A stretch of 64,000 nucleotides of DNA from Youngiibacter multivorans (GTDB lineage Bacteria > Bacillota > Clostridia > Clostridiales > Clostridiaceae): NCBI RefSeq assembly GCF_017873395.1, contig NZ_JAGGKC010000012.1:43511-107510 (forward strand), read 5' to 3'. A program made the translations under genes and the position numbers. Shown one piece after another: positions 43,250 through 52,713 of the stretch. Within the stretch, counting starts at the first letter, position 1, and each line of letters begins with the position of its first letter. Under the pieces are notes generated by a model that searched no databases, had not been told where the DNA came from, and saw only the letters and a program-made list of their open reading frames with translations.

Positions 43250-43693
43250 TCAGTCAAGCCCTTCCTGGACCTTCTTTGCTACAGTATGAACCACCTTTTT
43301 CGAGACGATGTCGTCAACTATCATTTCAGCAAGTCCAAGTCTATCGAATATTATCTTCTTTGATTTCATCTTATTTGACTCATCAAACTCGTATGTAGAA
43401 TATCCCGGAAATTCAACAGGCTTCTTATCTACAGTTCCGGTTACGTAGTACTCAGATACACCCCACCTGTCTTTTGCCACCGTGCCGATACCTATTTCAT
43501 GCAGAGTGAAGTTCTTGATTCCATCAAAAAACCATACAAGATATCGCCGCACCTCAGCCTTGCCTCTGAATATCCCGCTTGAAGTAGTCCAGACGGAATC
43601 CTCAGCTGTCATAGAAAGTATTTTCTCAATATCATGGGAATTGAATGCATCCCTAACTTCACGGATCAGGTCTATGACAGGAATTTCTGACAT
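43250..43693 (-). CDS. SnoaL/NTF2-like protein
   Basis: This 147-aa protein has an NTF2-like cone fold of the SnoaL type: REVRDAFNSHDIEKILSMTAEDSVW at the N-terminus, with a conserved W and acidic residues later. Such proteins are isomerases/hydrolases or ligand binders; no function is assigned. The start ATG 43693 is 8 bases after GGAGG. It precedes the hydrolase on the same strand. Confidence 0.78.
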   Translation of the reverse strand: MSEIPVIDLIREVRDAFNSHDIEKILSMTAEDSVWTTSSGIFRGKAEVRRYLVWFFDGIKNFTLHEIGIGTVAKDRWGVSEYYVTGTVDKKPVEFPGYSTYEFDESNKMKSKKIIFDRLGLAEMIVDDIVSKKVVHTVAKKVQEGLD

Positions 43694-43708
43694 TAATTTT
43701 TCCTCCAT

Positions 43709-44144
43709 TTTTACAGGCTATTTTCCGAACAAAATTCAAGGTTTGCTACACTAAAACTCTTGCACACGAAATGATCCATTACCAATCCTCACTCCACATA
43801 CAGCCATTCTGCTAATCATATACACACACCATTCAGATGCAGCTCCATTATTATTCAACCACAGACCATTAGACACTGTATACACTGACTGGAGATACTC
43901 ACCGATGTCCAATTTAAGAACTCTGCTGAAAACCCAACTAAACTAAATTCACTTTGACTATCAAAATATATCACTATTATCCACTTAAATTATAGCACTA
44001 TGAAATGCTGATTCAAGCAGACCATCTGAACAACAATGAAATTAATCATTTATTCAATTACATGCCACTTCATTTACATTTGAAACAAATAACTTTCAAA
44101 TACCCATAATTCAATACATGCTTCTGTTGGACAACGAAAAAAGT
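43709..44144. other. Long AT-rich intergenic region without a gene
   Basis: About 435 bp of AT-rich sequence lies between the NTF2-like gene and the terminator of the hut operon. No ORF, RNA gene or repeat array is recognised. It may be the remnant of a lost gene or simply the promoter region of the NTF2-like gene. Confidence 0.6.
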
Positions 44145-44167
44145 GCTTCAGCCATTCCAGCTGAAGC
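44137..44167 (-). terminator. Terminator of the hut operon
   Basis: On the minus strand GCTTCAGC-TGGAATG-GCTGAAGC is followed by ACTTTTTTCG, an intrinsic terminator after the FAD oxidoreductase gene. Confidence 0.85.
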
Positions 44168-44179
44168 TTTTAGTTTAAA

Positions 44180-45100
44180 CTATTGTTCTGTCTGCAGCAT
44201 CCCTGTTGCATATGCTGCTGCATCTGCTCCTGCAGCTGATCCGCTTTCCATGGCCGTCCTGCAGTCGTAGGATACCTCTTCGGCATTTCCCGCGGTGAAC
44301 ATGCCCATCTCGTCCAGATTTCTCCTGAATCTTTTGAAAAGCCTTCTTGAAGGGTCAAGACCTACTGAAAGGAGGAGTGCATCGCATTCTATGACCTCGG
44401 TCATTTCTTCAGGAAGGCTTGTCCTGATTTTTACAGCAGATATCCTTCCGTTTTCAGTAATCTCAAGGATCCTTGCTCCGAGCTTTACCTCCACACCAGG
44501 ATATGTTATAAGTCTGTCCATGCTTTCATCCCAGTTCTTGAAGGTTTTTCCGGGCTCTACTAAAGTAACACTCCGGGCTCCCTCTACTACCAGCATCCTT
44601 GCAAGGTAAATGCCATTCCTGTCACCGCCGTATATAACCACGTTCTTCCCGGGCAGGAACCCGTCATTGACGATGAGCTTCCTTGCTGAGCCTACGCTCA
44701 TTATTCCAGCTGAACGCTTCGAGCTGATGTTGAGCAGCCCTCTGGGACGCTCCCTGGCACCTGTCGCAAAGACGATTGTCTTAGCCTCTATTTCCCTGAC
44801 ACCCTCGATTCCGTTCACGTACTTTATCACTCTGTCTTTAGTGACTGTGAGGACTAGTGTTCCCGTCTTCACGATAACCTTTCTGACACCGGTCCTTCCG
44901 GCCATGCTGTCAGCGAGCTCCACTCCGGTCAGGCCTCCATCCCAGCCTGTAAGGGGTTCTATCAGTTCGTTCAGCACTCCGCCTAAGACATCGTCTCTCT
45001 CCAGTATAAGAACCCTTGCGGCTCCCTTTTCTTTGGCTGCTATTGCGGCCGACATTCCTGCCGCGCCGCCTCCGATTACCGCTACATCATATGTTTCCAT
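44180..45100 (-). CDS. FAD/NAD-dependent oxidoreductase in hut operon
   Basis: This 306-aa pyridine-nucleotide oxidoreductase-fold protein has an FAD loop VIGGGAAGMSAA (8-19), ATGARERPRG and a second nucleotide fold at about 150 (VVIYGGDRNG). It resembles HcnB/glycerol-3-phosphate-dehydrogenase-associated FAD proteins. There is no CxxC redox pair. It overlaps hutI by 19 bases and has AAGGAG upstream, so it is the last gene of the hut operon. A link to histidine degradation is not established. Confidence 0.82.
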   Translation of the reverse strand: METYDVAVIGGGAAGMSAAIAAKEKGAARVLILERDDVLGGVLNELIEPLTGWDGGLTGVELADSMAGRTGVRKVIVKTGTLVLTVTKDRVIKYVNGIEGVREIEAKTIVFATGARERPRGLLNISSKRSAGIMSVGSARKLIVNDGFLPGKNVVIYGGDRNGIYLARMLVVEGARSVTLVEPGKTFKNWDESMDRLITYPGVEVKLGARILEITENGRISAVKIRTSLPEEMTEVIECDALLLSVGLDPSRRLFKRFRRNLDEMGMFTAGNAEEVSYDCRTAMESGSAAGADAAAYATGMLQTEQ

Positions 45101-46356
45101 CTGTCGTCGCTCCTTGTGTATATTACCTTACCTGCCTTGATTGTCATCGCTGCCTGGTTCACGCCGAAATGGTATGGCAAAAACCTGTATGATGATGCGT
45201 CTATCAGCACCAGGTCAGCATCCTTGCCTTCCTCTATCGTACCCTTTCTTTCTCCTCTTCCAATAGCACATGCGCTGTTAAGAGTCAGCGCAGTTAGCAT
45301 CTCTTCGGGAGTGAGCCTCATCTGCAGGCATGCAAGGGCTGCCATGAGAGGTATCGAATATGAATATGAGCTTCCGGGATTGAAATCCGTGCCCAATGCC
45401 ACCGGAAGTCCCATGTCTATCATCCAGCGTCCGTCTGCATACTCTTCCTTCAGTGAAAATGCAGTAAGAGGCAGAAGCACAGGTATTACTCCAGCTTCCT
45501 TCATTGCCTGCAGCCCTTTTTCAGAAGCCTTCAGCAGATGGTCTGCACTGATAGCTTTAATTTCAGCTGCAAGATACGCTCCTCCCAGGTCACTCATCTC
45601 GTCAGCATGAAGCTTGAGCCTGAAGCCCATATCATTGCATTTCTTCAGGTATTCCCTTGAATCCTCAACCGAGAATACTCCCTTCTCGCAGAAGATATCG
45701 CAGAATTCAGCAAGGTCCTCTTCCTTTACAGAAGGAAGCACATCCTCTATGAGCATATCAAGGAAATCACTTTCCCTGCCTTTGTATTCCGGAGGTACTG
45801 AGTGTGCACCCATGAATGTGGAGACTATCTCAATGATTCCTTCGTCATTGAGCTTTTTCACAACCCTCAGCTGCTTGAGCTCCGTCTCCTTATCCAGTCC
45901 GTATCCGCTCTTTGCCTCCACTGTTGTGATGCCGTGGGAAGCCATTCCCATGAGATGCTTCCTTGTCGTAGCCAAAAGATCCTCAAAGCTTGCCCCTTTG
46001 GTTTTTGCAACGCTTGATGCGATTCCTCCGCCCTTCTTCATGATCTCCATATAGCTCTCGCCTCTAAGCCTCATGGAGAATTCCTCCTCCCTGGTACCGC
46101 CGAAAACCAGATGGGTGTGAGGATCCACAAATCCAGGAAGAAGCGTCATGCCTGTTCCATCGATAACTTCATAGTCCCCTGTCTCCAGCATGCCTGCTTC
46201 AGACTCACTGAGCACTCTTGATATCTTCCCTCCGCTTAGTATCACTGAAGGCCTGATCATTTCAACTATCCTGCCCTGCTCAGAACCTCCTTTAGGAGTA
46301 TTTCCCAATGGAGTGGCAAGGCTTGCAAGTCCATATATCAGTTTATCCTTCTCCAT
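45082..46356 (-). CDS. hutI: Imidazolonepropionase
   Basis: This zinc/iron amidohydrolase (424 aa) opens 4-imidazolone-5-propionate to N-formimino-L-glutamate. Metal ligands include HTHLVFGG near residue 80, HADEMSD near 254 and GTDFNPGS near 328. The start ATG overlaps the ftcD stop (TAATG). It is third of four genes in hutU-ftcD-hutI-FAD. Confidence 0.95.
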   Translation of the reverse strand: MEKDKLIYGLASLATPLGNTPKGGSEQGRIVEMIRPSVILSGGKISRVLSESEAGMLETGDYEVIDGTGMTLLPGFVDPHTHLVFGGTREEEFSMRLRGESYMEIMKKGGGIASSVAKTKGASFEDLLATTRKHLMGMASHGITTVEAKSGYGLDKETELKQLRVVKKLNDEGIIEIVSTFMGAHSVPPEYKGRESDFLDMLIEDVLPSVKEEDLAEFCDIFCEKGVFSVEDSREYLKKCNDMGFRLKLHADEMSDLGGAYLAAEIKAISADHLLKASEKGLQAMKEAGVIPVLLPLTAFSLKEEYADGRWMIDMGLPVALGTDFNPGSSYSYSIPLMAALACLQMRLTPEEMLTALTLNSACAIGRGERKGTIEEGKDADLVLIDASSYRFLPYHFGVNQAAMTIKAGKVIYTRSDDRWKHMM

Positions 46357-47249
46357 TATTCCATCAGCCTCGTTTCAAGGATCTGGTCAGCAGAGAAGTT
46401 CTCAAGCCCCATGTAGTATTCAAGTGAATCAGACAGTGCCTTAAGCGGCACAAGGCCTACTATCTCAGTCCCGACTACACTGACCCCGTATCTTCTTGCC
46501 TCGAACCTTACGTTCTCCAGTGCGCTGTAGATCGATGTCTTTGAAAAGTCCGTCAGGTTCATGCTCACCTGGACCTGTTTCCTTTCAGTGAGGCTGACAC
46601 CCATGGCCTTCACGAACCTCAGCCCTCCGCCGATGTGCCTGACCTTCCTCGCAATCTCGTCCGCAACCTTTATGTCAGAGGTTCCCAGGTTCACATTGAA
46701 AGCCACAAGTGGCATCCTTGCTCCGATTACAACAGCTCCGAAGGTCTCATGGGGACTTTTCGGACCGAAATCGCTCTCCCAGCCTTCCTTTGCCATCTTC
46801 TCCTTCAGTCCCTCGAATTGTCCCTTCCTTATGTTCGCCAGGTTCTCCCTGTCAGGCCTGGTCGCGCTCTTCTCGTACAGGTATACAGGTATCCCAAGTT
46901 CCCCGACTGCCTGTCCAACCTCCCTTGACAGAGCTATGGCCTCCTCAACGCTTACTCCCTTTATGGGAATGAATGGGATGACATCAACTGCACCCATCCT
47001 GGGGTGTGCACCGGTATGCTGTCTCATGTCTATTGAATCAAGAGCCACCTTCACTGATTCAAGGACAGCCTTCTTTATGCTCAGAGGCTCTCCTACCACA
47101 GTCACCACAGACCTGTTGTGGTCAACGTCACTGGTGTAGTCAAGGAGCTTTACCCCTTCTTTGCCTCTGAAGCAGCCGGCTATCCTTTCAAGGAGTCCCG
47201 GGTCACGGCCTGTGCTGTAGTTTGGCACGCATTCAACTATCCTGTCCAT
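46356..47249 (-). CDS. ftcD: Glutamate formimidoyltransferase
   Basis: This 297-aa enzyme transfers the formimino group of formiminoglutamate to tetrahydrofolate. The N-terminus CVPNYSTGRD and the DVDHNRSVVT and QHTGAHPRMGAVD motifs are diagnostic. It is a single-domain enzyme lacking the cyclodeaminase half of animal FTCD. ATG 47249 follows GGGGG; a GTG one codon earlier is an alternative. It overlaps hutU by 17 bases, so translation is coupled. Confidence 0.95.
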   Translation of the reverse strand: MDRIVECVPNYSTGRDPGLLERIAGCFRGKEGVKLLDYTSDVDHNRSVVTVVGEPLSIKKAVLESVKVALDSIDMRQHTGAHPRMGAVDVIPFIPIKGVSVEEAIALSREVGQAVGELGIPVYLYEKSATRPDRENLANIRKGQFEGLKEKMAKEGWESDFGPKSPHETFGAVVIGARMPLVAFNVNLGTSDIKVADEIARKVRHIGGGLRFVKAMGVSLTERKQVQVSMNLTDFSKTSIYSALENVRFEARRYGVSVVGTEIVGLVPLKALSDSLEYYMGLENFSADQILETRLME

Positions 47250-49257
47250 CACTTACCCCCAATATCCTGTCAAGCAAAGCGTCATCAGCAAGCCTCGGCA
47301 CTGTAACCTGCCCTTTGCCCTTTGCATTGTATCCGATGCTTGTCGCTATGGCATTATCATTCCTTGCCCATGACCTCCTGGCTACTCCTCCATATACATC
47401 CCATGGCATTGCAACCTTAAGTATGGAGTCAACCCTCTCACTCCCGTCAAGCACCATTCCGAATCCGCCGTTTATGGCCTTTCCTATACCTACTCCCCCT
47501 CCATTATGGAGAGCTACCATGGTCATTCCCCTGGCAGCGTTGCCGGCAAAGCATTGTACAGCCATATCTGCCATGATGTTCGAGCCGTCTTTTATGTTGG
47601 AGGTCTCCCTGAATGGAGAATCGGTACCCGAAACATCATGATGGTCCCTTCCCAGCATCACAGGACCTATCTCCTTGTTCCTTACCATCTCATTGAACTT
47701 AAGGGCGATTGCCAGCCTTCCTTCACCGTCCTGGTAAAGGATCCTCGCCTTGGTACCCACAACCATGTTGTTTTCCTTCGCATCCCGTATCCAGATGTAG
47801 TTATCCATGTCCTGAGGACGTCTGAAGCGGTCTATTGCATCCATGGCAGCCTTGTCGGTCCTCTCAAGGTCTTCTTCCCTTCCTGAGAGACAGACCCATC
47901 TGAAGGGACCGTAGCCATAGTCAAAGAGCTCAGGCCCCATGATGTCCTCCACATAGGAAGGGAATATGAATCCATCCTTCTCATCATGTCCGTTCTTTGA
48001 TATTTCAGTGACTCCTGCATCATACACTGCCTTCATGAACGAGTTCCCATAGTCGAAGAAATATGTCCCCCTTGAGGTCAGTGTCCTTATCAGCTCGAAG
48101 TGTTTTCTAAGAGTCTTGTCGACCATTCCCTTGAAGGTATCCCTGTCCTCCTTTAGGAGCCTTGTCCTCTCCTCGAAGCTTATCCCCTGAGGGCAGTAGC
48201 CTCCGTCATATGCCGCATGGCAGCTGGTCTGGTCTGACAGAAGGTCTATATGGATGGAATTGTCAACAGCATGCTGAAGAAGGTCCACGATGTTGCCGTG
48301 GAACGCAACTGAAACAGTCTGTCCGGAAGCCATCGCTTCATAAGCAATTGAAAATGCTTCCTCCGGGCTTCTGGCAATTGCCTTCACCCACCCCTGGGTT
48401 AGTCTTGTTTCAATCCTCGACATGTCGACCTCTGCGACTATGGAGCAGCAGCGCGCAATGTCCGCAGCCTTCGGCTGAGCTCCGCTCATGCCGCCCAGGC
48501 CTGATGATACGAAAAGCCTGCCTCTAAGGTCATCGCCTGACACCTTAAGCTTAAGCCTGCCTGCATTGATTATCGTATTGAACGTGCCGTGGACTATTCC
48601 CTGTGGTCCGATGTACATGAGTCCGCCGGCTGTCATCTGTCCGTAGTTGGCAACGCCTATCTGCATTGCGCGGTGCCAGTCCTTCTGGTTGTCAAACATG
48701 CCAACCATCAGTGAATTGGTTATTATGACCCTTGGAGCAAGATTATGGCTCGGAAAAAGACCCAAAGGATGTCCGGACTCTATCACAAGTGTCATATCAT
48801 CCTCAAGCTCCTCTAGGTACCTCTTTATCAGCAGATACTGCATCCAGTTCTGGCATACCTGGCCTGTCTCGCCATAGGTAACGAGCTCGTAAGGATAAAG
48901 TGCGGTCTCGAAATCAAGGTTGTTGTCCAGCATCACCTGTATGGCCCTGCCCTCCAGGCATTTACCCTTGTACTCATCAACAGGTTTCCCGTAGATCCTG
49001 CCCTCAGGCCTGAACCTGTAGCCATAGATCCTTCCTCTGCTTCTGAGCTCATCCAGGAATTCCCCTGCCATCTTCTCATGGTGCTCCTCAGGTATGTACC
49101 TGAGTGCATTCTTAATTGCCAGCCTGGTATCAGCAGGATCCAGGTTATACCCCCTGTCAGGAGCACGCCTTATTCCTTCCACAAATCCAGGGTATTCAGG
49201 CAGTGGTCCCCAAAGCTTTATCGACATGGATCTTTCAATAGCCTCATTGCCAATCAT
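47233..49257 (-). CDS. hutU: Urocanate hydratase
   Basis: This NAD+-dependent enzyme converts urocanate to imidazolonepropionate. The chain is 674 aa, the longer form seen in anaerobic Firmicutes rather than the ~555-aa proteobacterial form. Recognisable segments include GQVCQNWMQYL, ESGHPLGLFPSH, YCPQGISFEE and LGRDHHDVSGTDSP. ATG 49257 lies 8 bases after AAGAGG. First gene of the operon with its own promoter. No hutH is present in this window. Confidence 0.95.
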   Translation of the reverse strand: MIGNEAIERSMSIKLWGPLPEYPGFVEGIRRAPDRGYNLDPADTRLAIKNALRYIPEEHHEKMAGEFLDELRSRGRIYGYRFRPEGRIYGKPVDEYKGKCLEGRAIQVMLDNNLDFETALYPYELVTYGETGQVCQNWMQYLLIKRYLEELEDDMTLVIESGHPLGLFPSHNLAPRVIITNSLMVGMFDNQKDWHRAMQIGVANYGQMTAGGLMYIGPQGIVHGTFNTIINAGRLKLKVSGDDLRGRLFVSSGLGGMSGAQPKAADIARCCSIVAEVDMSRIETRLTQGWVKAIARSPEEAFSIAYEAMASGQTVSVAFHGNIVDLLQHAVDNSIHIDLLSDQTSCHAAYDGGYCPQGISFEERTRLLKEDRDTFKGMVDKTLRKHFELIRTLTSRGTYFFDYGNSFMKAVYDAGVTEISKNGHDEKDGFIFPSYVEDIMGPELFDYGYGPFRWVCLSGREEDLERTDKAAMDAIDRFRRPQDMDNYIWIRDAKENNMVVGTKARILYQDGEGRLAIALKFNEMVRNKEIGPVMLGRDHHDVSGTDSPFRETSNIKDGSNIMADMAVQCFAGNAARGMTMVALHNGGGVGIGKAINGGFGMVLDGSERVDSILKVAMPWDVYGGVARRSWARNDNAIATSIGYNAKGKGQVTVPRLADDALLDRILGVSDGQDS

Positions 49258-49290
49258 AAGACACACCTCTTCTTTTTTCGCTACTTACAT

Positions 49291-49319
49291 TGTAATCCAT
49301 CTGTCTGGACATGTAAAAG
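49291..49319 (-). promoter_or_regulatory. Sigma-A-type promoter for the hut operon
   Basis: On the minus strand TTTACA (49314-49319) and TACAAT (49291-49296) are separated by 17 bases. The leader to hutU would be about 27 bases. Confidence 0.55.
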
Positions 49320-49457
49320 CTTTACAGGATTCATCCGCTTATTAAGGCTATGCTTCCTGTCGAAGAGTTAAATTTCAATTAAAAACCGCCTGACGCTAAA
49401 TGAGACTGATAAAATGTAGTCATGAAAGGATGCTATTGCATCAGGGGGAGGAAGTAA

Positions 49458-50018
49458 ATGAAAAACAAGTCGAATTACTATATAGGATTGATCCTCGTGA
49501 TAGTCGGAAGCGCGGCATTTTACAACTCAGTTTTCCTAAATGGATTTTTTGGAGTCAGGAACCTGTGGCCGCTATTCATACTGCTGCCTGGACTGTTCAT
49601 GGAGATTGACTACTTCGCTGGAGACAAGCTGAAGGGAAGGGACCCAGGGGTCCTTATTCCAGGCGGCATTCTCACAGGCATGGGTACGTTCCTTCTGCTC
49701 AGAGAATTCCTTGACATCATTCCAGGCATGACAGGTCCGGTGATGATAGCAGTGACAGGCGCAGCGCTTCTCCAGTACTATGTGGCAAAGCCAAAGGACA
49801 GAGGACTTCTGGTTGTCTCACTTGCGCTGATACTCATCGGAGTCCTTCTTGGAATCAGCAGGTATACAGGTGAGCTTCCTGTATGGCTTACAGCAGGTTC
49901 ACTTACATCTCTTGCAGTGATCATGGCAGGTGTATACCTCATCGCAAAGAAGCCTCAGGAGTACAAGGATTCAACCTACAGGCCAAGGGACAGCGAAAAC
50001 CAGAAAAAGAGCCAGTAA
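49458..50018 (+). CDS. LiaF/DUF5668-like membrane protein
   Basis: This 186-aa protein has about six hydrophobic segments and a polar C-terminal tail. The N-terminal YYIGLILVIVGSAAFY and the LWPLFILLPGL segment resemble the LiaF transmembrane/DUF5668 domain of envelope-stress proteins. It lacks the LiaF C-terminal domain. AGGGGGAGG precedes the start. Function is unknown; single gene. Confidence 0.75.
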   Translation: MKNKSNYYIGLILVIVGSAAFYNSVFLNGFFGVRNLWPLFILLPGLFMEIDYFAGDKLKGRDPGVLIPGGILTGMGTFLLLREFLDIIPGMTGPVMIAVTGAALLQYYVAKPKDRGLLVVSLALILIGVLLGISRYTGELPVWLTAGSLTSLAVIMAGVYLIAKKPQEYKDSTYRPRDSENQKKSQ

Positions 50019-50025
50019 TTTAAAA

Positions 50026-50054
50026 AACTTCCGCAAAAAGCGGAAGTTTTTTTA
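50026..50054. terminator. Bidirectional terminator
   Basis: AACTTCCGC and GCGGAAGTT pair around AAAAA with T/A runs on both sides, between the membrane protein gene and convergent fba. Confidence 0.92.
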
Positions 50055-50070
50055 TTGCTCAATTGTCTTC

Positions 50071-51003
50071 TTATAGCATTGAGTTGCTTGAACCGAGTAC
50101 GTTCTTTATCTTGTGCTGTACCATTCCCTGTATAGCATCCCTTGCCGGCCCGAGATACTTTCTTGGGTCGAAGTCCGATGGGTTCTCAACAAGATGCCTT
50201 CTGATGGCTGCAGTCATTGCGAGCCTCAGGTCTGTGTCTATGTTGATCTTGCATACTCCAAGCTTTGAAGCCTGTCTCAGCATGTGCTCAGGAACTCCCT
50301 GCGCTCCGGGGATGTTTCCGCCGTACTTGTTGCAGAGCTCTACGAACTCAGGAAGTACTGTCGATGCTCCATGAAGAACAAGCGGGAAATTTGGAAGAAG
50401 GTTTGTTATTACCTCGAGCCTTGCGAAGTCGAGCTTTGGCTCTCCCTTGAACTTGTATGCACCATGGCTTGTTCCGATGGCTATTGCCAGAGAGTCAATG
50501 CCTGTTCTCTGTACGAACTCTACAGCCTGGTCAGGATCGGTATATGATGCATCTTCCTTGCTTACGTTGACTGAATCTTCAACACCAGCGAGTCTTCCAA
50601 GCTCAGCCTCTACAACTACGCCCTTGCTGTGTGCGTAGTCTACGACTTCCTTGGTTATCCTGATATTCTCTTCAAATGAATGATGTGAAGCATCGATCAT
50701 GACTGATGTGAATCCGTCATCAACGCACTTCTTGCACATTTCCACACTGTCACCATGGTCAAGATGGAGAACTATGTCCAGACCTGAATCTTCGATAGCT
50801 GCCTCTACAAGCTTCCTCAGGTATATTGGATTCGCATACTTTCTCGCACCTGCAGATACCTGGAGAATTATAGCTGACTTTTCCTGCTTTGCAGCATCAA
50901 CTATTCCCTGGATTATCTCCATGTTGTTGACATTGAAGGCTCCTATCGCATACTGTCCTGCATACGCCTTCTTGAACATTTCGGTTGAAGTTACTAGTGC
51001 CAT
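50071..51003 (-). CDS. fba: Fructose-bisphosphate aldolase, class II
   Basis: This zinc-dependent aldolase (310 aa) cleaves fructose 1,6-bisphosphate. Zn and phosphate motifs are HLDHGDS near 80-86, GTSHGAYKF near 178, and LHGAST near 210. It acts with PPi-PFK (21.4 kb) in the same glycolytic route. ATG 51003 follows AAGGAGG. Single gene with a terminator shared with the gene it converges on. Confidence 0.95.
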   Translation of the reverse strand: MALVTSTEMFKKAYAGQYAIGAFNVNNMEIIQGIVDAAKQEKSAIILQVSAGARKYANPIYLRKLVEAAIEDSGLDIVLHLDHGDSVEMCKKCVDDGFTSVMIDASHHSFEENIRITKEVVDYAHSKGVVVEAELGRLAGVEDSVNVSKEDASYTDPDQAVEFVQRTGIDSLAIAIGTSHGAYKFKGEPKLDFARLEVITNLLPNFPLVLHGASTVLPEFVELCNKYGGNIPGAQGVPEHMLRQASKLGVCKINIDTDLRLAMTAAIRRHLVENPSDFDPRKYLGPARDAIQGMVQHKIKNVLGSSNSML

Positions 51004-51064
51004 TTACATTACCTCCTTGGTTTTGGGATATCTATATTAATTATAGATAGCAAATGTAACGAAA

Positions 51065-51526
51065 TCAGTCTTCATCATTACCGAGCTCGAACCTGATTCC
51101 TCCTGACTCTTCCTCGCCTTCAGGCTCAATCTTGTCGCTTTCGCCATAGAAATGGCTTGAATCACCGTAAATCCTTGTCTCGGTCCTTGAGAATGAGCCC
51201 GCCTTATCCATTATAGCATCTTTTATGTTAATGGTGATATGGCCTACACTCTCTTTTGCCTTGTCTACCTTTTCCTTCAGGTCTTCAACATCGATTTCTG
51301 AAACAGCTTCTTCCAGAAGCTCACCTGCAGCATTGAAGGTGGTCTCTATGAATTTCCTGCCTTCCTCCCCTACTGTCCTGGAGCCTGTAATAGCCTTGTA
51401 AGCCAGCTCCTTCCTGTCCATCCTCAGAGCTGCAAGCCCAATTGCGTCACCGGTAAACTCCACTGTGGCGCTCAAGGCTCTTCCAATGGTCCTTCCTGCC
51501 TTGTTTGCGTTCTTTTTGACCTTCAC
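51065..51526 (-). CDS. Small protein of unknown function (coiled, basic N-terminus, acidic tail)
   Basis: This 153-aa cytoplasmic protein has a lysine-rich N-terminus (VKVKKNANKAGR), an amphipathic helical middle and an acidic tail (EPEGEEESGG). The start is GTG 51526 with GGAGG 8 bases upstream; the frame extends to an ATG at 51589 without a ribosome site. No family is recognised and no function is proposed. Confidence 0.7.
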   Translation of the reverse strand: MKVKKNANKAGRTIGRALSATVEFTGDAIGLAALRMDRKELAYKAITGSRTVGEEGRKFIETTFNAAGELLEEAVSEIDVEDLKEKVDKAKESVGHITINIKDAIMDKAGSFSRTETRIYGDSSHFYGESDKIEPEGEEESGGIRFELGNDED

Positions 51527-51625
51527 TTTTCCTACCTCCACGATAGTCTTATGTATATATTTAACCACAAAATTGTTAACAAAAACCAAAGTAGTTAAAA
51601 AAACCGCAAAAAAACGAATCTTTTA

Positions 51626-51657
51626 CCTTCACAAATGCGATAAACCGCATCTGTGAA
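51626..51657 (-). terminator. Hairpin after the lipid kinase gene
   Basis: TTCACA-A-ATGCG pairs with CGCAT-C-TGTGAA; on the minus strand it is followed within about 15 bases by a run of T. Confidence 0.6.
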
Positions 51658-51680
51658 AGCAAAAATCCGCTCCTTAGTGC

Positions 51681-52598
51681 CTATTCTTCTATTTCCCTTG
51701 GGAAAACCATCTTTATCTTCTTGTCAGCGATTGAGAATACAACCTGTTTCCTTGCAGCTAGCTCGCCATCCACATTGATGTATACCGGCTCCTCAGCGAT
51801 TATTTCCACCCTTTTGCATCTTCTGTACTGAAGCTCTTCAAGACCCATGTGCTTTCCCGCAATTGCCTTTGGAAGGAACTTCATGACCTTCGCCCTGTCG
51901 ATGTCAGTGACAATCAGGACATCAAGAAGCCCGTCGTTGATATCAGCAAGTGGTGCTATCTTTATGCCACCGCCATAGTACTTTCCGTTTGCTACAGCCA
52001 CCATGAATACTTCTTCGTCGAATACCTCTCCGTCGGCAATTATCCTCACCTTCTCAGGCTTTATGTCCATTGCGGTGGAGATTACGCTCAAAAGATACGA
52101 GACCTTGTTGGGAATAATCGGCCCTGTCTTGTACTTTTCTGCATTCTTTACCACGTTGGCGTCAAAGCCAAGTGACGCGATGTTCAGAAAATACCTGTCG
52201 TCAGCCATTCCCAGGTCGACTTCCTTTTCAGTCCCAAGAATTGTGTCGAGGAGAATCCTCCTCCTGTCGAACTTCTTGACCACTGACTTTATGAAGTCAT
52301 TCCCGGATCCTCCCGGAATGCATGCAAGTGTAGAGTTTGTCCCAACCATGCCGTTAAGGACCTCATTAAGGGTACCGTCCCCACCGACTGCGTATATGCG
52401 GTAGTCTCCTGTTGACGAAAAGTCCCTTGCGATTTCAGTCGCATGCCCCTCATATCTAGTGAAGACTATCTCGTAATCTATATCCTTGTATTTCTGCTTC
52501 AGCTCCCTGAAGAGCTTGCCGATGGTCCTTGCCATCCTGAGAGCTATTCCGTTACCGGCAGCCGGGTTTACTATGAACAAATGCTTTACGGGACTCAT
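51681..52598 (-). CDS. dagK: Diacylglycerol/lipid kinase
   Basis: This 305-aa DagK/YegS-family kinase has the ATP-binding loop GGDGTLNEVLNG near 75-86, PGGSGNDF near 97, and an N-terminal NPAAGNG. It phosphorylates diacylglycerol (or a related lipid) and recycles lipid from lipoteichoic-acid synthesis in Gram-positives. The C-terminal beta-sandwich domain is complete. A hairpin follows. Confidence 0.9.
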   Translation of the reverse strand: MSPVKHLFIVNPAAGNGIALRMARTIGKLFRELKQKYKDIDYEIVFTRYEGHATEIARDFSSTGDYRIYAVGGDGTLNEVLNGMVGTNSTLACIPGGSGNDFIKSVVKKFDRRRILLDTILGTEKEVDLGMADDRYFLNIASLGFDANVVKNAEKYKTGPIIPNKVSYLLSVISTAMDIKPEKVRIIADGEVFDEEVFMVAVANGKYYGGGIKIAPLADINDGLLDVLIVTDIDRAKVMKFLPKAIAGKHMGLEELQYRRCKRVEIIAEEPVYINVDGELAARKQVVFSIADKKIKMVFPREIEE

Positions 52599-52713
52599 AA
52601 ATTACCACCAAATCCGTTATTTTTTTACTCCGCCTAACCTTTGCGGATCTCTTCTTCAAGTATAGCATCTTATGCTCTGCTTCAATTATGTTAATCAATA
52701 TTTAAGCGAATTT

